A stretch of DNA of 64,000 bases from Triops longicaudatus (GCA_022885665.1 JAGQDJ010000023.1:62001-126000), one strand, 5' to 3'; numbered from the stretch's first letter, positions 12,401 through 24,775 are shown. A program made the numbers and translations. Notes: generated by a model from the sequence alone, not told the origin.

Positions 12401-15400
12401 CAGCTGGACCTGTATAATGAGTAACAAGTCCATGCGTGGTTATTTTTACAAATTACATTTTAATACGTCTTAGTGAGGCGGACGTACTGAAAAATTGGTC
12501 CCTGGAGAAAGAGTGGCGCGCTGACACGCGTTACGCTGCGTTTGTCGTTTCCAACGTTCTGCTGCATGTTCGAAACTTGATAAATGATCGCGGTATTCCG
12601 TTCAGAAGCCTTAGTCACGACAATGGCTTTTTGAATTTCTATCCTGCTTTCTTTACACAAAGAACGCTCTTAGCCAGGTACTTATTTATCCGAGAACCCA
12701 TTAGTACGGCTCACCTAACTACAAAGCAGTTGACATCTTAATGAACGAATCCAGGTTTCAAATCAATAACACGAATCCTCGTCATACACAATTTTTCAAG
12801 AAACCAGTCTACCTAGCCATGGGTCTCTTAGCATTACTCGGCGATAAGCAAATACACCATTCGATACGGGGACATCTACCAAACAGGTATACATTCAGAA
12901 CTGTTCAAAACTAGTGTCTCTTTGTATAAAGTTGACACTAAATTGGCTTAATTTGTATCGAAATCGTTGGAACTCCAATTATCTGTTTGAATTCATGGTC
13001 TTGTAATTGAACTTGCACAAATTTCTCTCACCCAGAAAAACTGGTTTAGGAAAATCTGACTAATGATTCTCAAACTTTTGTTTCTCAAACACAATATGGT
13101 GTACAGCAGTGCTCCTCAATAGTTTTCTCCTATTACCCAAATTCATCTATCAGAAAGCCTTTATCACCAAACGTGTATATTTGTTATAGTAAAAATAAGG
13201 GAAGAAAATCATGATTAAGACCGCGGTATACGTAGCTGAACGATAGGGGAATCACACACTAAATGGTTTGAGCAATTCTGGGCAAAAAATCTTTGTTTAA
13301 ACGTTTTCGAACGTTAAATTCGAGTCGTAACATCTAATGCAGATCGTTGAAAATTTTCAAGAAAACTTATTTAATATGTTTATATGGAAAAACCACACGT
13401 GTAAGCTTTTTCATGAAAAAAAGAGCCTATCTCAAGAAAACTGAAATTAAGATTACTTTGCGTGTTGTTTCCTAGAAGTTTGTTGCCCGAAAGTTCTGAA
13501 CTAAAACAACGTTTGTCTTACCCGCTAATTAGTAGTGTTCACACTTGCAATGTTTCGTTTTAAGGCTACGGGCTGCCTAACAGAAGTGTAGGCTAAGTAC
13601 GTATGAAACGGTTCAGGCGATTAATCAAAAGTGCTCAACAATGCACTTTGAATTTTTGACAGTAAAGTTACGTATAGTGGTGATTATTTGAAATTTTCAA
13701 GAAAGTTTACAAAATGTTCTTGGTCAATTTGTAACAAGCGAGTAAAGTTTCGCTTTTTTATGAAAAGTATTTTCGAAAATTAATTTTAAGGCGTATACAA
13801 ACCACATATGGGAGAATAACATGGGAATTTTCAGACATGCTGGAAAAATGGTTAAAAAATCAAAGAAAGTATTGTGGCAGTAATGTTGGCGTTGTAAGTA
13901 TCTAGTGTAACAGTTTAAGTTTTTCTTCCGAAAGCTTTTGGTAAATTTGTAAATTACGGTTGAATTTTGCTACTTTTTTATTAGACGGGAAAATGAAAAT
14001 CAGGGAAACGGCTTCACTAGGTCTGATTTTTTGAAATTATAAGGTAGAAAGGGAAACGAAATCGGTTAGGTACTTTTTGTAGTATCGTGTCTGACAATTT
14101 AAGGTTTTGTATGACAATATCACGAGTGATGGAAAATTGGAAACGGAGATCGACAGCGGCATTGCCAAGTCGTCCAGTTTTACGGGAGCTCTGGCAAAGT
14201 GTAGTTGCCAGGTCTGAGATCTCCCAGGCGGGGAAATCGCTATTTTTAAGAGCGTTACGTCGCCACCCTCACTTATGGTCACGAAATTTGGGTTATGAGT
14301 AAAAGAATCAGGTCCCGAATACAGGCGGGTAAAATGATATTCTTACGAAGAGTTCCAGGTGTTACCCCCTAAAGATAGGATGAATAACAGCGACATTAGG
14401 GAATCTCTTCGCGTAGAGCCATTTCTGAACATCGAGAGGTCTTAATTACATTGGCAAGGGCACGTACATCGCGTGTCTGCTGAAAGACTGCCGAGGAAGA
14501 TATTCCAAACCAAGTTGACCTGCAAAAGACCCATAGGCCGGCCTCGTACAAGGTGGCAAGACTATTCTGCCAACTTTTGTTAAAAGATGCTCAGCATTCC
14601 ACCCTCGAGCTTATGTCCGTGACTCAAGATAGGGCTCATTGGAGGACACTCCTAAGTTTGCTCGAACAGCGACCCCAGTAATGGGAACTGTGGTTTCGAA
14701 AATATATGTGTACTTATGTATGTAATGTATGCATAACAATATCGGAATGTGCCTCTTTCCGAAGTTTTTGTTTGACTTCATTCAACCTCCGCTGTTAGTT
14801 ACAATAACAGACTTACCCTCCCCTGAGGTAATGATGTCTGTATCGTTTGTTTAGAAAAAAAATGAAACTTTTGTATACCGGGACCTTAATAGTGCATTAA
14901 AAGAACTTCCAACAAACGTTTCTACGAAAACAGATGCCCAGTGGGTCAATTCGTTTTGTACTATTCATCTGAAAAGTTTAGATAATGTTCATAACCGTAA
15001 CTCCATTATTGATAGAAAAAAACGAACTTTGTTATCGTTAATTAATTACAGTAAAAGGGCTGAAATGAACTTTCAGATTAAATTTGACCCTATTTTAGGT
15101 AATTTACCCACTATTGAGAAGCTCTGGTGTAAAGAAATATGAGGAAACATCTGGAGTTCGGCTGTGAACCAAGCTGTAAGAAAAGTAACTTAAATAAGTA
15201 AATAAAATCATTTTTTCACAATCATGATGGATTACGAGCGATTAGAAGAATTGCACGTTTATTGTCCACGATTACCCACAACACTGTTTTGGGGAAAGGA
15301 CGGGCAGTGGGAGATTACAATGTCTACATGTTTGATGGGGCAGTGTCCTATGTTCACGATTATAAAATAAACATCTCCAGGGAATTTGGAATATTAAGAA

Positions 15401-16558
15401 CTCCCATCGCCCTGAATACAGGGTTGCTTATAAGGGTACCGTAGAGAGCAAAATTATTATTGAACATTTTGTTTCTCCTCTGTCTGATAGAAATATGAAA
15501 CTTAAATTGCTCGGCGTCTTTTGTATTTCAATAATTTTACTTCCGAAAAGTTTCCATTTAAAAAAATATGATGACTTTTGCGAAGAGACGGTTCTAACTT
15601 TAATTGTATTGTCGTGCACTACCCTTGAACTTGCCCAAATTACATATCAATTCTATCAAATACTTATTCTGACATTTCTCGGCGTTATTAGCATTCTACA
15701 TTCGCTCGCTACCATGGAGGCAGATAGCAACGGTCGTATTAATAGGATCGCGATTATTATTACTCACCACAACAACACTGCGCTTGGCAGCGCAACCGCA
15801 AGCATGCGACTTAACATCGGAATGCAACTAAGCGTGGCTCGTTATATGACTTATCAAGTGAACAATATACAAACTAACCCGTACGGTGTTTGGCATTTAC
15901 TTGGGCGGCCGGTCTTTCCTCATTGGAAACAACGTTCTCTGATGCGAGCTCACGAAACCCCTATCAGTCACACCATGGCTCACCAATTTTCTACGAAAGA
16001 CCAACCTGAAATTGAACTGTCCCTACCAAGCGTTACGTTAGTTAACATATGCACCAAGCCTAAGTCCTTGCCTGGGAAGGTAGTGTTTCAGTATCATGTA
16101 AGAAACGCAGCAGAAATGAAAGTTTAATACATTCTGGGTAGGTGTCAGGAGTTGAAATACACAACGTAACATACGGAGAAGTGTTGATCCTTTGGGACGA
16201 CGCCGAAGTACAGAGCAGGTTATTTTTTAACGTCTATAGTTACACATGTTAACAAAGAATCACAGGTGCATACTGACTTACGAAATAGAGCAGCGGCCAG
16301 CTGATGGAATGAGGTTTCATAGAATAGTTCGTCCCCATTCCTTTTTTCCATCTTTCCATTGGGCACCGAAACCGCGAGGGAAAAGTGAAACATATTTTTC
16401 ATGTGTAATAATCCTTGTTGCAAATAAGAACCGCTCTTTTTGCATTTCTTCTAGGCGAAATTACAAGGGGCTTGTATCGCATCCGAGCCGTAGATTACTG
16501 GCTCAACCGCGGACCGTATTCTCGGGCTCACTACTACGGAGCTAAGGATAAACTGTGA
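9402..16558 (+). CDS. IDUA: Alpha-L-iduronidase, lysosomal glycosidase (GH39)
   Basis: IDUA removes terminal iduronic acid from dermatan and heparan sulfate in the lysosome. Ten exons splice in frame: 9402-9568, 11598-11738, 11799-11998, 12054-12420, 12474-12677, 12755-12886, 15692-16079, 16142-16218, 16266-16384 and 16455-16558. Exon 1 encodes a hydrophobic signal peptide and KHFWKSTGF; the next exon continues with CPPDPHDNV. Other blocks are GALPHRGIERVRVHWLLDLV, GFELMGNPGNYFTNF, RWRFEVWNEPDHHDFD with the acid/base Glu, and YNDEADVL with the nucleophile Glu, which is formed across the exon 4/5 junction. Exon 6 has MGLLALLGD, exon 7 YGVWHLLGRPVFP, and the C-terminal FN3-like part YRIRAVDYWLNRGPYS. 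The length is near that of the human enzyme and both catalytic glutamates are present. Introns 1 and 6 are long (about 2.0 and 2.8 kb) and carry repeats. Exons 7-10 were duplicated downstream as a pseudogene. Confidence 0.95.
9569..11597 (+). other. IDUA intron 1 (long)
   Basis: Donor GTAACG follows GGATTCTG and the acceptor is TTTGCAG, joining GF to CPP. The intron holds the hAT MITE at 11130-11337, a C/G-homopolymer patch near 10965-10985 and 11065-11090, and otherwise AT-rich sequence with no supported gene. Confidence 0.85.
11122..11345. mobile_element. hAT-type MITE (208 bp) with perfect 8-bp target site duplication
   Basis: The element spans 11130-11337 and starts CAGTGGTGCCCAACC; its right end is GGGCACCACTG. 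These form inverted terminal repeats of at least 11 bp. The 8 bases just outside on each side are identical (ATCTAGTG at 11122-11129 and 11338-11345), as expected for hAT insertion. The interior is GC-rich (GGGCCG and CCCGCGGGCC motifs) and too short to encode a transposase, so it is non-autonomous. The intact ends and exact duplication suggest a fairly recent insertion. Confidence 0.93.
12887..15691 (+). other. IDUA intron 6 (long, repeat-bearing)
   Basis: Donor GTATAC after AAACAG; acceptor TTATTAG before ATTCTACATTCGC. The splice gives LPNS-ILHSLATMEAD in the IDUA frame. It contains the LINE remnant at 14340-14690 and an open stretch at about 14880-15145 that I do not recognise. Confidence 0.85.
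14340..14690 (+). mobile_element. Degenerate non-LTR retrotransposon (LINE) 3' fragment
   Basis: Broken frames read WQGHVHRVSAERLPRKIF, then KRPIGRPRTRWQDY, then an Arg/Trp-rich tail with a RAHWRTLL-like remnant. The pattern (W-GHV-R, then GRP-TRW-D, then a Trp/Leu tail) is the signature of the end of LINE reverse transcriptase ORF2. Stops and frameshifts interrupt it, so it is dead. The adjacent open frame at 14087-14302 may or may not be part of the same element. Confidence 0.65.
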
Positions 16559-17871
16559 CGGCAGAAATACTTTTCCTTTTTCAGTGCCCCACATAACAAT
16601 ACGGAAGGTCCTTGACTATATTTTGTAGCTCAAATGTATGAAAATATTTTCGACACAAATACAGCACCAAAGTGTAGAAACATAGCAAGCCCCTCACAAA
16701 AGACAATAGATAGCACCGGAACGGCTGTTAAATTGTTTTCTAATTCCAGCTACGGGAGATTGTTCTCGTGACTGTTTGAACTGTTTCTAGAAAGTTGGCG
16801 TTCATTCTGCTTTGTGGTTGTTGAGTTATTTAATTTCAAAGATTGCCTGACAAACTTTTCAAAAGACACGAATAATTAGCCATTTTTGTAAGATGTGCGC
16901 AAGTTTATAACACTGTCTTTAATTGTGTGTTTAAGCACTATACTTTCTCAGAACTGTATACATAATACTAAACATTAACTATATTTTTGAGAAAAGTCCA
17001 AACTTTCATAAAATAAGTCATGTGGTAAATTTCGACTAGGCAGCGTAGTGCTATACACTAACCCGTGCCACTTGCTACTGCACGGGCGCTAGTTCACCAC
17101 ACGCTAAGCAATTTCGAAGGTCTTTAACCCGCCGTGAAGAATGTCGTGCAGTTAGTGTTTGGCGTACGTTTGGGCTTTTTTTTAATAAAAAGTGCTTTAT
17201 ACTTCTGCGTTTCGTTGTAAATGCTTTCACTTGCATGTTTCGGTTCTTTTGTTCCGTTTTGGGAATTCATTAGTATCTTCTTACCCAAATAATCGGAGTT
17301 TGGACCACATTTTCAAAATATCGATTGTGAAGAGATATGATAAAATTGGAATAAATAAAATTTGCGACGACTTTCGAAGTTATGTTTACGCAGATAATGT
17401 AGGCAATACACTTAGATATCTACTGCGTAGGATTTTTTTTCCTTGTCTCACTTCTAAGACCGTATTTTTTTTTTCGGAAAAATAAACTGGCAGTCGAAAT
17501 TTAGACCACTTTCTCTACTTTTAAGCATCGGTATGACCCAAAAAACATTACACCGCAAAGACACTCTTCATTGGGTTGTCTTATTGTAATAGGGCCGCAG
17601 CCTGGATTTTGCTCGTGGGAGGTCAATACGCAATTCTATTGGACATTTGGTTTTCGCCTACGTTTACCATTATAAATTACAAATTTGTTTGGGGAGTAAC
17701 CCCCTGACCTCCCCCTGGCTACGTGCCTGTCCTATAGTAAAGGCCAGATCCTGGAATTCGACGATGGATTTTCAAGCTTTTCTGGCAGACGCAGAGTTGT
17801 TAGATTTTCAAGATTTTGTGCGTTATGAGTATCGAACAATCGGACGACCAATGTGGACCAAATACCAATTT
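16559..17871. other. IDUA 3' flank and copy-A-specific insertion
   Basis: About 16559-16700 aligns with the sequence after the pseudo-IDUA copy (19940-20090). From about 16710 to 17870 this copy has roughly 1.1 kb with no counterpart in the second copy, where only about 100 bp lies between the same flanks. It holds an imperfect hairpin (CCGTGC / GCACGG) near 17066-17089 and small open frames matching nothing known. It may be a mobile insertion, or a deletion in the other copy. Confidence 0.5.
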
Positions 17872-18795
17872 AACTGATCCCTGTGCTAATTCACTTTTTT
17901 TTCTAATTTCTTTCTGTATATTTTTCTAAAAAATATTAGTTCTTGGAAACTTAAACAACTTCACAGTTTCGTCCCAGCGACTTGCTTCCCTGTTGTGATT
18001 TTACACACACGTTCGGATTACTTTCTCTCAACGAAGCAAGTAGAAGCGTTACTTGTTCTCAAACAATGGTTTAGGCTGCATAATTTGAGAAAATATTCTG
18101 CCGAACGAAACATGTTTGAGAAGTTGTTCTACAAAGTTTTGGCGAATTTAAAGGCTCAAACCCTTCTCGTATACGCTTCTTGAGTTCTGCAGAGTAAAGC
18201 AGGGATCTCGATAAAACAACTTCTGGCATATTAATCTCAGTAATATTTTTCCGCAGTTAACAAAAAGTGTCAACGAAGGAAAGGAAAACTAATGCTAAAA
18301 CTATGCCTACCGCTCCTTCCGTGTGAGGATAACTGTCGCCTGTGTTTGTTCAATGAAACATAAAGTCCCTTTGAGCTACGCTTTTTTAACGTAGGCCAAG
18401 CTCTTTCCGATTAGTCGTTTTTACTCGTAGTGCCAGAGATTGTTCTATTTTCATTGTTAACAGAGCACGCGCTGTCAGAGCGCTACATCCCCGTATGCTA
18501 TCGGCCCTTACTACCAATTCTTAAGCCGCTCCTTTTACAGCGAAAACTTGCAAACTCCTAGTTTCTGTGTAAGTTGACTCCGTCGGCAATGTTCTCAATT
18601 GCCATCGCATCGTTCTAAAATAACTACATAAAATTAGACTCTGTGTTTAATTGGAAGATCACTTGATAATCCGTTACGTGTTAGTTACCACCGTTTGTGG
18701 GTTCTTAAATGGTGGGTACCACGAAACATTGGCAGTGGTGTGCTGGATTACCCCCCACTCGAACATTCTTAATCGGCTGGGAATGATATCTCTAT
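17872..18795 (-). pseudogene. Pseudogene: duplicated 3' end of the Ig/FN3/DB receptor gene
   Basis: This stretch aligns along its length with the 3' end of the functional receptor gene at about 20188-21245. Shared blocks are ACTGATCCCTGTG at the start, ACACGTTCGGATTA with GAAGCA, the tail exon region, the transmembrane-exon region (AACAAAAAG, GAAAACTAA, CTAAAAC), and the FN3 exon (GTTTGTGGGTTCTTAAATGG, ACCACGAAACATTGGCAGTG). Many indels and stops break the frame. It is one half of a tandem segmental duplication that includes the IDUA 3' exons just upstream. Confidence 0.85.
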
Positions 18796-19048
18796 ACAGT
18801 ACACTCTCGCTATAACGCATATGCAAGGGAAAAAGTTTTATCAGTTACAGCCGATTGTAAGTAATAACTTAGTTTTCGCCTATAACACAATTGAGAGCAG
18901 AAGTGTCTCATAAGTTTAGACATTGTGGTGATTGTAGCATGTCGTAAAATGTTTTACAAAATGTTCTTAGTACTGTAAATATGGCAGTTTATTCAAATAC
19001 TATTATTTTTAAGAGGAATAAGCGTTCTATTGTACATGTCTAATTATC
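18796..19048. mobile_element. Junction of the two duplication units with a pogo/Tigger-like terminus
   Basis: The sequence starting at 18797 (CAGTACACTCTCGCTATAAC), preceded by TA, resembles the terminal inverted repeat of pogo/Tigger-type DNA transposons. I do not find a clean matching opposite end within the junction, so this may be a fragment. It lies exactly where homology to the receptor 3' end stops and homology to IDUA begins. Confidence 0.4.
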
Positions 19049-19945
19049 GTGGAAGAGCACAGATATGGATATCTGGAGAGGAGCACAATCATAATCACTA
19101 ACCATGTAAATCAACTTGGATTATGTAGAAAAACGGCCTATCCCACATACGCTCCGCTGTTTAGTCTCTTCTGTGACGATGGTCTAACTGTTGACAATCT
19201 AAAAGCGGGAAATTATGGGCGCCCAGCTGCATCGTTCTCCACAATGAGCGCGGAAAAGCCAGTACGGAGTCCGTACGGTGTTTGGCACCGACTTGGGCGG
19301 TTGGATCTTATGCGTTGGAAACTACGCTCTCTGATGCGAATCACCAACACCCAATCAGTTACACCATGGCTCACCAATTTTCAACTAACGACTAACCTGG
19401 GATTGAGCTGTCGCTGCCAAGCGTTACGTTAGTTAAAATGTATACTCAGCCTAAATCTTTGCCAAGGGAAGCAAGTGTTTAATTACCATGCATAAAAAGG
19501 GAATGGAAATTTAGTTCTTTCCTGGTATGTACGAGGGGTTGAAATACATAAAGCGACATACGGAGAGGTCTTGCTCCTTGGGGACGAAGCCGAAGTAGGA
19601 AGCAGGTTATTTCTTAACGTCTAAGAAGCACATGTTATCATAGTGTCACAGGTGTAGACTTACAAAGCAAAGCACAGAACACCGAGTGAAATGAGGTTCC
19701 GTGGAATAGATCGTTCCCATTCCTTTTCACCCGTTTTCGAGTGGGTAACGAACTCGAAAAGAAAAAGTAAGGCACGCAAGTGCGTGCACCATCATTGTCG
19801 CAAACAAGGCTTTTTTTGTATTTCTCCTAGGCATAGCTACAAGGCGCTTGTACCGCATCCGAGCCGTGGATTATTGGCTCAACCGTGGACCATTTTTTTT
19901 GGTACACTACTACGGTGCTAAGGACAAGCTGCAGCGGCGTAGAAA
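19049..19945 (+). pseudogene. Pseudogene: duplicated IDUA exons 7-10
   Basis: This is a degenerate copy of IDUA 15.7-16.56 kb at an offset of about 3.38 kb. Exon 7 is recognisable from SPYGVWHRLGRLDLMRWKLR, but a frameshift then converts the parental SHTMAHQFS region into VTPWLTNFQ. An exon 8 copy lies near 19520-19610 (GGGGTTGAAATACATAAAGC), an exon 9 copy near 19660-19770 (HSFSPVFEW), and the exon 10 copy near 19830-19930 keeps the nucleotide equivalent of YRIRAVDYWLNRGP. The first six exons, with both catalytic glutamates, are absent and the frame is broken, so it cannot make enzyme. Confidence 0.9.
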
Positions 19946-20271
19946 TACACTCAACTTTTCAATGTTTTAAATCACAATATGGCAGGTTCTTGAGCATGTT
20001 TTGCAGCTCAAATATGTGGAAAAGTGTTTCGATAAAGTACAGCAAGAAAATGCAATAACAAATCAACGAGTCCTTCACAATTTACGCAACAACGGACGAG
20101 ACGTGAAAGGAGGTAATGAAATATGATGACAACAAAGTATGAAAGTAGTGATTAGTAACTTATGTATAAATCAACAAACGTTAGTTTTACTGATCCCTGT
20201 GTTTGTTTTTTTCTCAAGAAAAACTTTTTTTTTAACAATATTGGTTCCCGGGGACTGCCATCAACTAGCCA

Positions 20272-23200
20272 TTATTTCAACCGCTTAAATCCAGCTCCCT
20301 CGCTTCCCAAACGTAGTTCTTCGTACACGTTCGGATTAGTTTCTGCTTGGGAAGCAGCTTGAAGCGCTTCTTGTTTCCAACCATTAGATTGGTTTGCTTC
20401 TATTTCAGGCTGCACTTCCGAAGAAATAATCTGCAGAACGAAGCAAGCTGAGAGGTTGTTCTAAAAGCTTCTTGCGAAGTTAAAAGCTTATACCTGTATC
20501 GTATCAGCTGCTTGAGTTCTTCTGAGAAAACTAGGATTGTCGAAAGAAACACCACCGGACATTTTCACTCCGGTGATCTTTTTCTTCCGCAGGTAACAAA
20601 AAGCAGCAACGACAGCCGCCGTAATGAAAACTAACGCTAAAACGACGCCTACCGCTACTCCCAAGTGAGGATTGCTGCCGCCTGTTTGGTTAAATAGTGG
20701 GGAAAAATAAGATGTTTATTCGATGTAATTCTTCTGAAAGATGGATCAACTTCTCTCCAGCTGCTCGTATTTACCTGTCGTACTAGCCATGATGGATTTA
20801 TCGTTCATCGTAAACTGAATAGGCGCTGTTAGAGTGCTTGTACCCCGCCTATTGCCTGCTTTAATTACGAACTCGTAAAGTGTTCCCTCTCTAAGTCCAA
20901 AAACTTGCAGGCTCGTAGCTTTTGTGTCATTCTTCTCAGTTTGCAACGAACCCACTTGCTGCCATATCACTCTGTTTTAATATAACAAAATTAGTCTTGG
21001 TTCGAAAACTGATTCGTAAATGAATATGTTGTGGACCCAGGCGTGAGCGTTGCTTGTTGCCACCTTCGTGTGTATATTCGCCATGTAAAGAGTGTAAAAT
21101 GCAGGATGAATTGATTATTCTTTTACCTGTACAATTCCACGGTTTGTGGGTTTTTCACTGGTGGATCCCATGAAACCTGGGCCACATTGTCTTGGATTAC
21201 CTCAACTCGAACATTTTGCGGGGGACCAGGAATGCTGTCTACATTCAACAACAACAAAAAAAAAAACACGAAAACCAACCCATTAAGTAATTACTACAAC
21301 ATAATGATACATTTCGTTCTATACATAAAGGGAAGGCAGGAATTTCTATGGGAGATAAAGCAGTTGCATGTAATGTAGTTTTACCTCGCCCCTCGTAAAA
21401 ACAGGAGACAATTTGCTTGGTATATGACAGGATACATAGCTCTGCGTTAGGCACCGCCTCTCCTCGGCACCAATCAAGGCAACGGCGAGGTACGCCCCAT
21501 TGAGAGCAACAACTTCGGTGATCGGAGCCATCTGTAGGTATAACATTAGGCCATTAATCTCGGCATGTGTACTTCTCAAGGAGAAAGACGCCAGCGATAA
21601 AAGGTCACAGAAATGACATAAGCCAAGAAACATTAAATGCAACAGACAAAACGCAGAGAGACAAAAGGAATTTTGCGTATGTTTTAATACCTGCCGCGCA
21701 TCGCATAAGCTTTTGGAAGTCGCCAATGCACTCGGGCCGATCAATAACAGCTTCAATATCTAAGAACACGGAACACGCGTCCATACATGCGGATGTCACG
21801 TTTTGTTCGGCACAACATTGGGCCACGTTCATGGACCGTGCAGGCTGTTTCTCTCGAATTTGAATTTTGGCCGTCTGGGAAAAACTACCAAACGTGTTCT
21901 TTGCATTGCAGTAATAATTGCCAGCATCGCGAGCCTCAACGTTCTTTAGCTTCAGTTGGAGGATGTACGTGGCGTCCACGTGCTTGTCAGTGTCACGCAA
22001 AATTTGTATAGAGTATTTGCTGTCATTAGTGAGTTTTTCTTGACCTTCAATGTCGCGCGAAAAATACATTTCTGGCTTGGGATGGGCGTCGATTTCGCAC
22101 TCAAGAACCCCATCAGTATTCAACGAAACCATCGTGACTAATGGTGCTACAACCCGTGGACGACCTGCAGGGGGAAAACCGGTGGTCAAAATCAATGGTC
22201 ATAGCCATTATGGACGAATCTTAAGGAGTAAGGCTACTACAGATCGAAGTCCACATAACACGTCCGTGTACGAAAAAATGAAACTGGTATTACCAACTCC
22301 CCGCACAAGAAAAAAAAAAAATAAAAAGGGTCCTTAGAAAAGTACTTACGTCCGATAATGATTCTACGGGACGTTTGTGAAGGGGAGCCAACATTATTAT
22401 CCGCATGACAGGTGACGTCATTCATATAACGAGTGACGTTACTAATGACTGTTACCATGTGTCGTGTACGTTCTTGGTGAATAAGTTGGCCAGATATGTA
22501 CAAGGACACTGTCGGCATCGGTGTCCCCATGGCGACACAAAGAACTGTCATACTTCCACCTTCCAGGACGATACTAATAGGATGGATTGTTGGTACCTGT
22601 AATTTAACAGAAAGAAGATCAGTAAAGCAAAGAAAGAATTATCAATTAACAATACTATCGATGAATAACTGTATATTCTTTAACAAGTATAAAACAAATT
22701 TAAGAAACTATTAAACTTGGATAAAAGCTATTTGATTCCAATATTATGGCGTTACCACATGGAAAACACCGAAGGTTGAAGGTTCAATACTGATCATAAG
22801 TCCACAGAACAAAAAAGCACCATGAGTAATTGACTTACTTCAACTATGGCAGCATAAGCGGGGTCTGTCCATGCCAGAAGCGTTTCCGAAGGTCTGCTCT
22901 CCCCATGATCATTCTGAACTGTCACATATAAGATATGTTGTGTATTGGCTGTTAAATTGGACAGCCGATAGGACGTGGCAGACGTTTGCACGACTGAGAA
23001 ATTGCTCGCGTTTTGGGACCGGTAGTAAACCCTAAAAGCATAAATGTACTTTAAAAACTAGAGCGGAAAACGCTAAAGAAAAATAAAGTAAAAGGTGAGA
23101 TATTTGTTAAAGTTTCTCCAATTCTGCGACACTTCATTTATCAACGCGGTGGCTCTAAACTCTACCCAACGTACTTGTAAAGCAGACGGTCAGTAGGATG

Positions 23201-24731
23201 CATGATGACTGGATGTTGCCATGTAATAGTAATGTAGTCGGCACTTCGGCTAGATACGGTGAGCTCTTGGGGAGCAGACGGCACTCCAGAAGCGGTGCCG
23301 TTTTTCAAAGCTAGGTTGTATAAAGAAATACATGGGTCACAACGAAGTTCCTTCAAGTCGACGACGGAAAAACTTACCCGAGTCCGAAATATTAACAGTG
23401 AGAATTGATGACGGTAAAGATGTTCCGTATTCGTTTACAGCCAATACAAAGAACGAATATGCTGTATTTGTTTTTAAGTTGGGTATTACCGCCAATGGTT
23501 CGGTTGTATTAAAAGACTAAAGAGAAGAACGTATTTCAGGAAAAAAATAATGCATGGTTTGCAGCTTAATTTAAGGAAGGCTTACGTTTTTCATGGTTAA
23601 AGTAGCCCGAGGAGAAGAATTTTGCTCTGTTTCTTGGTAGTAAACGACATAACTGTCAATTTGGCTTTCAAGAGGGGCTTGCCATACCAATGTAATGCTA
23701 CTGTTGGAAATGACTGTGGCATGCAACTGCGTAATCGGAGCTGGCAAGAGACCAGTGCCTGAATCGGGGCAAGAGATGGGATAAAATTTTGTATTCTCGA
23801 TTTAGAAAAAACACGCACTGTCACAAATTAACCCTTCCCGAGAATTTGTAACCTTAATTTAATTTTTCCGGCATGTCTCGTATGGAAAAAAAAAACTAAC
23901 TTCGAGACGCTTACTACGTCATGCATCCTATTACAAAGTTACGCATTATCGGAAATAGATAACTCTAAAGAAGGAAATGAACAGTTTTTAAACGCAAACT
24001 TAGTAGTTTTCTAGAGTCTGCGGCTCGCATCCACGACTGTGCAACTTGATGATACTACTTTTCTTCCATCGTTACTCTCATAATTGTTAAACTAGTCTGC
24101 AGGAATAAAATGAAAATGCACAGAAGGCTTACTAACAAGCCATAGCCTAAGGTCGACCAATTTGCCTGTGACCGGCAATCTAGGGATCAAATAATAACAT
24201 GAAATCAGGGCCGGATTTCCAATAAGGACAATCTAGGCTATGGCCAAGGGCGCAGCAGTCAGGGGGGGGGGGAGGAAAAGAGAAGTGACAACTAAAATAC
24301 TTACAAAATTCTGCATCGTTATTTGAAAAGTTTATCTTTTATGAAGCTCTCTTTTAAATTTACATCCAACTACATGAAATAAGTTGAGCGGTACTATACG
24401 TTGTCCACTATCTGGCCTTCTGAATTTCCTGATGTAATCAGCCAAAAATAGATCAAACGCAGAAATGGTTTGAATGTACTTCCGCAAAGAAGAATCAGAT
24501 CCCGCGCTACGTGCTGAAATGCTACGCTACTTTTCGACTGAAATGTCAGGTAACTGACAGTAACATTAAACCCCCCTTAGCACCTTGTAGATGGCTACGA
24601 AGGAAAGGACTACAGATAATTTACCCAAACGTTGATATTCTATTAAGAATGTTTGTTTCAACGCACAGTTGCTTATTTCTTAGCTGAAAGGTCTTTCTTC
24701 CCTGAAAACGATACAAAACCATAAGATCTAG

Positions 24732-24775
<44 letters not shown>

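Noticed and set aside
15495..15691. Open frame immediately upstream of IDUA exon 7
   Set aside because: It is intron sequence that happens to be open. The exon 7 acceptor at 15690-15691 gives the right phase and start of homology.
21346..21756. 136-codon minus-strand frame overlapping receptor exons
   Set aside because: It reads through introns in a different frame; the true exon frames (21531-21385, 22164-21691) carry the DB cysteines.
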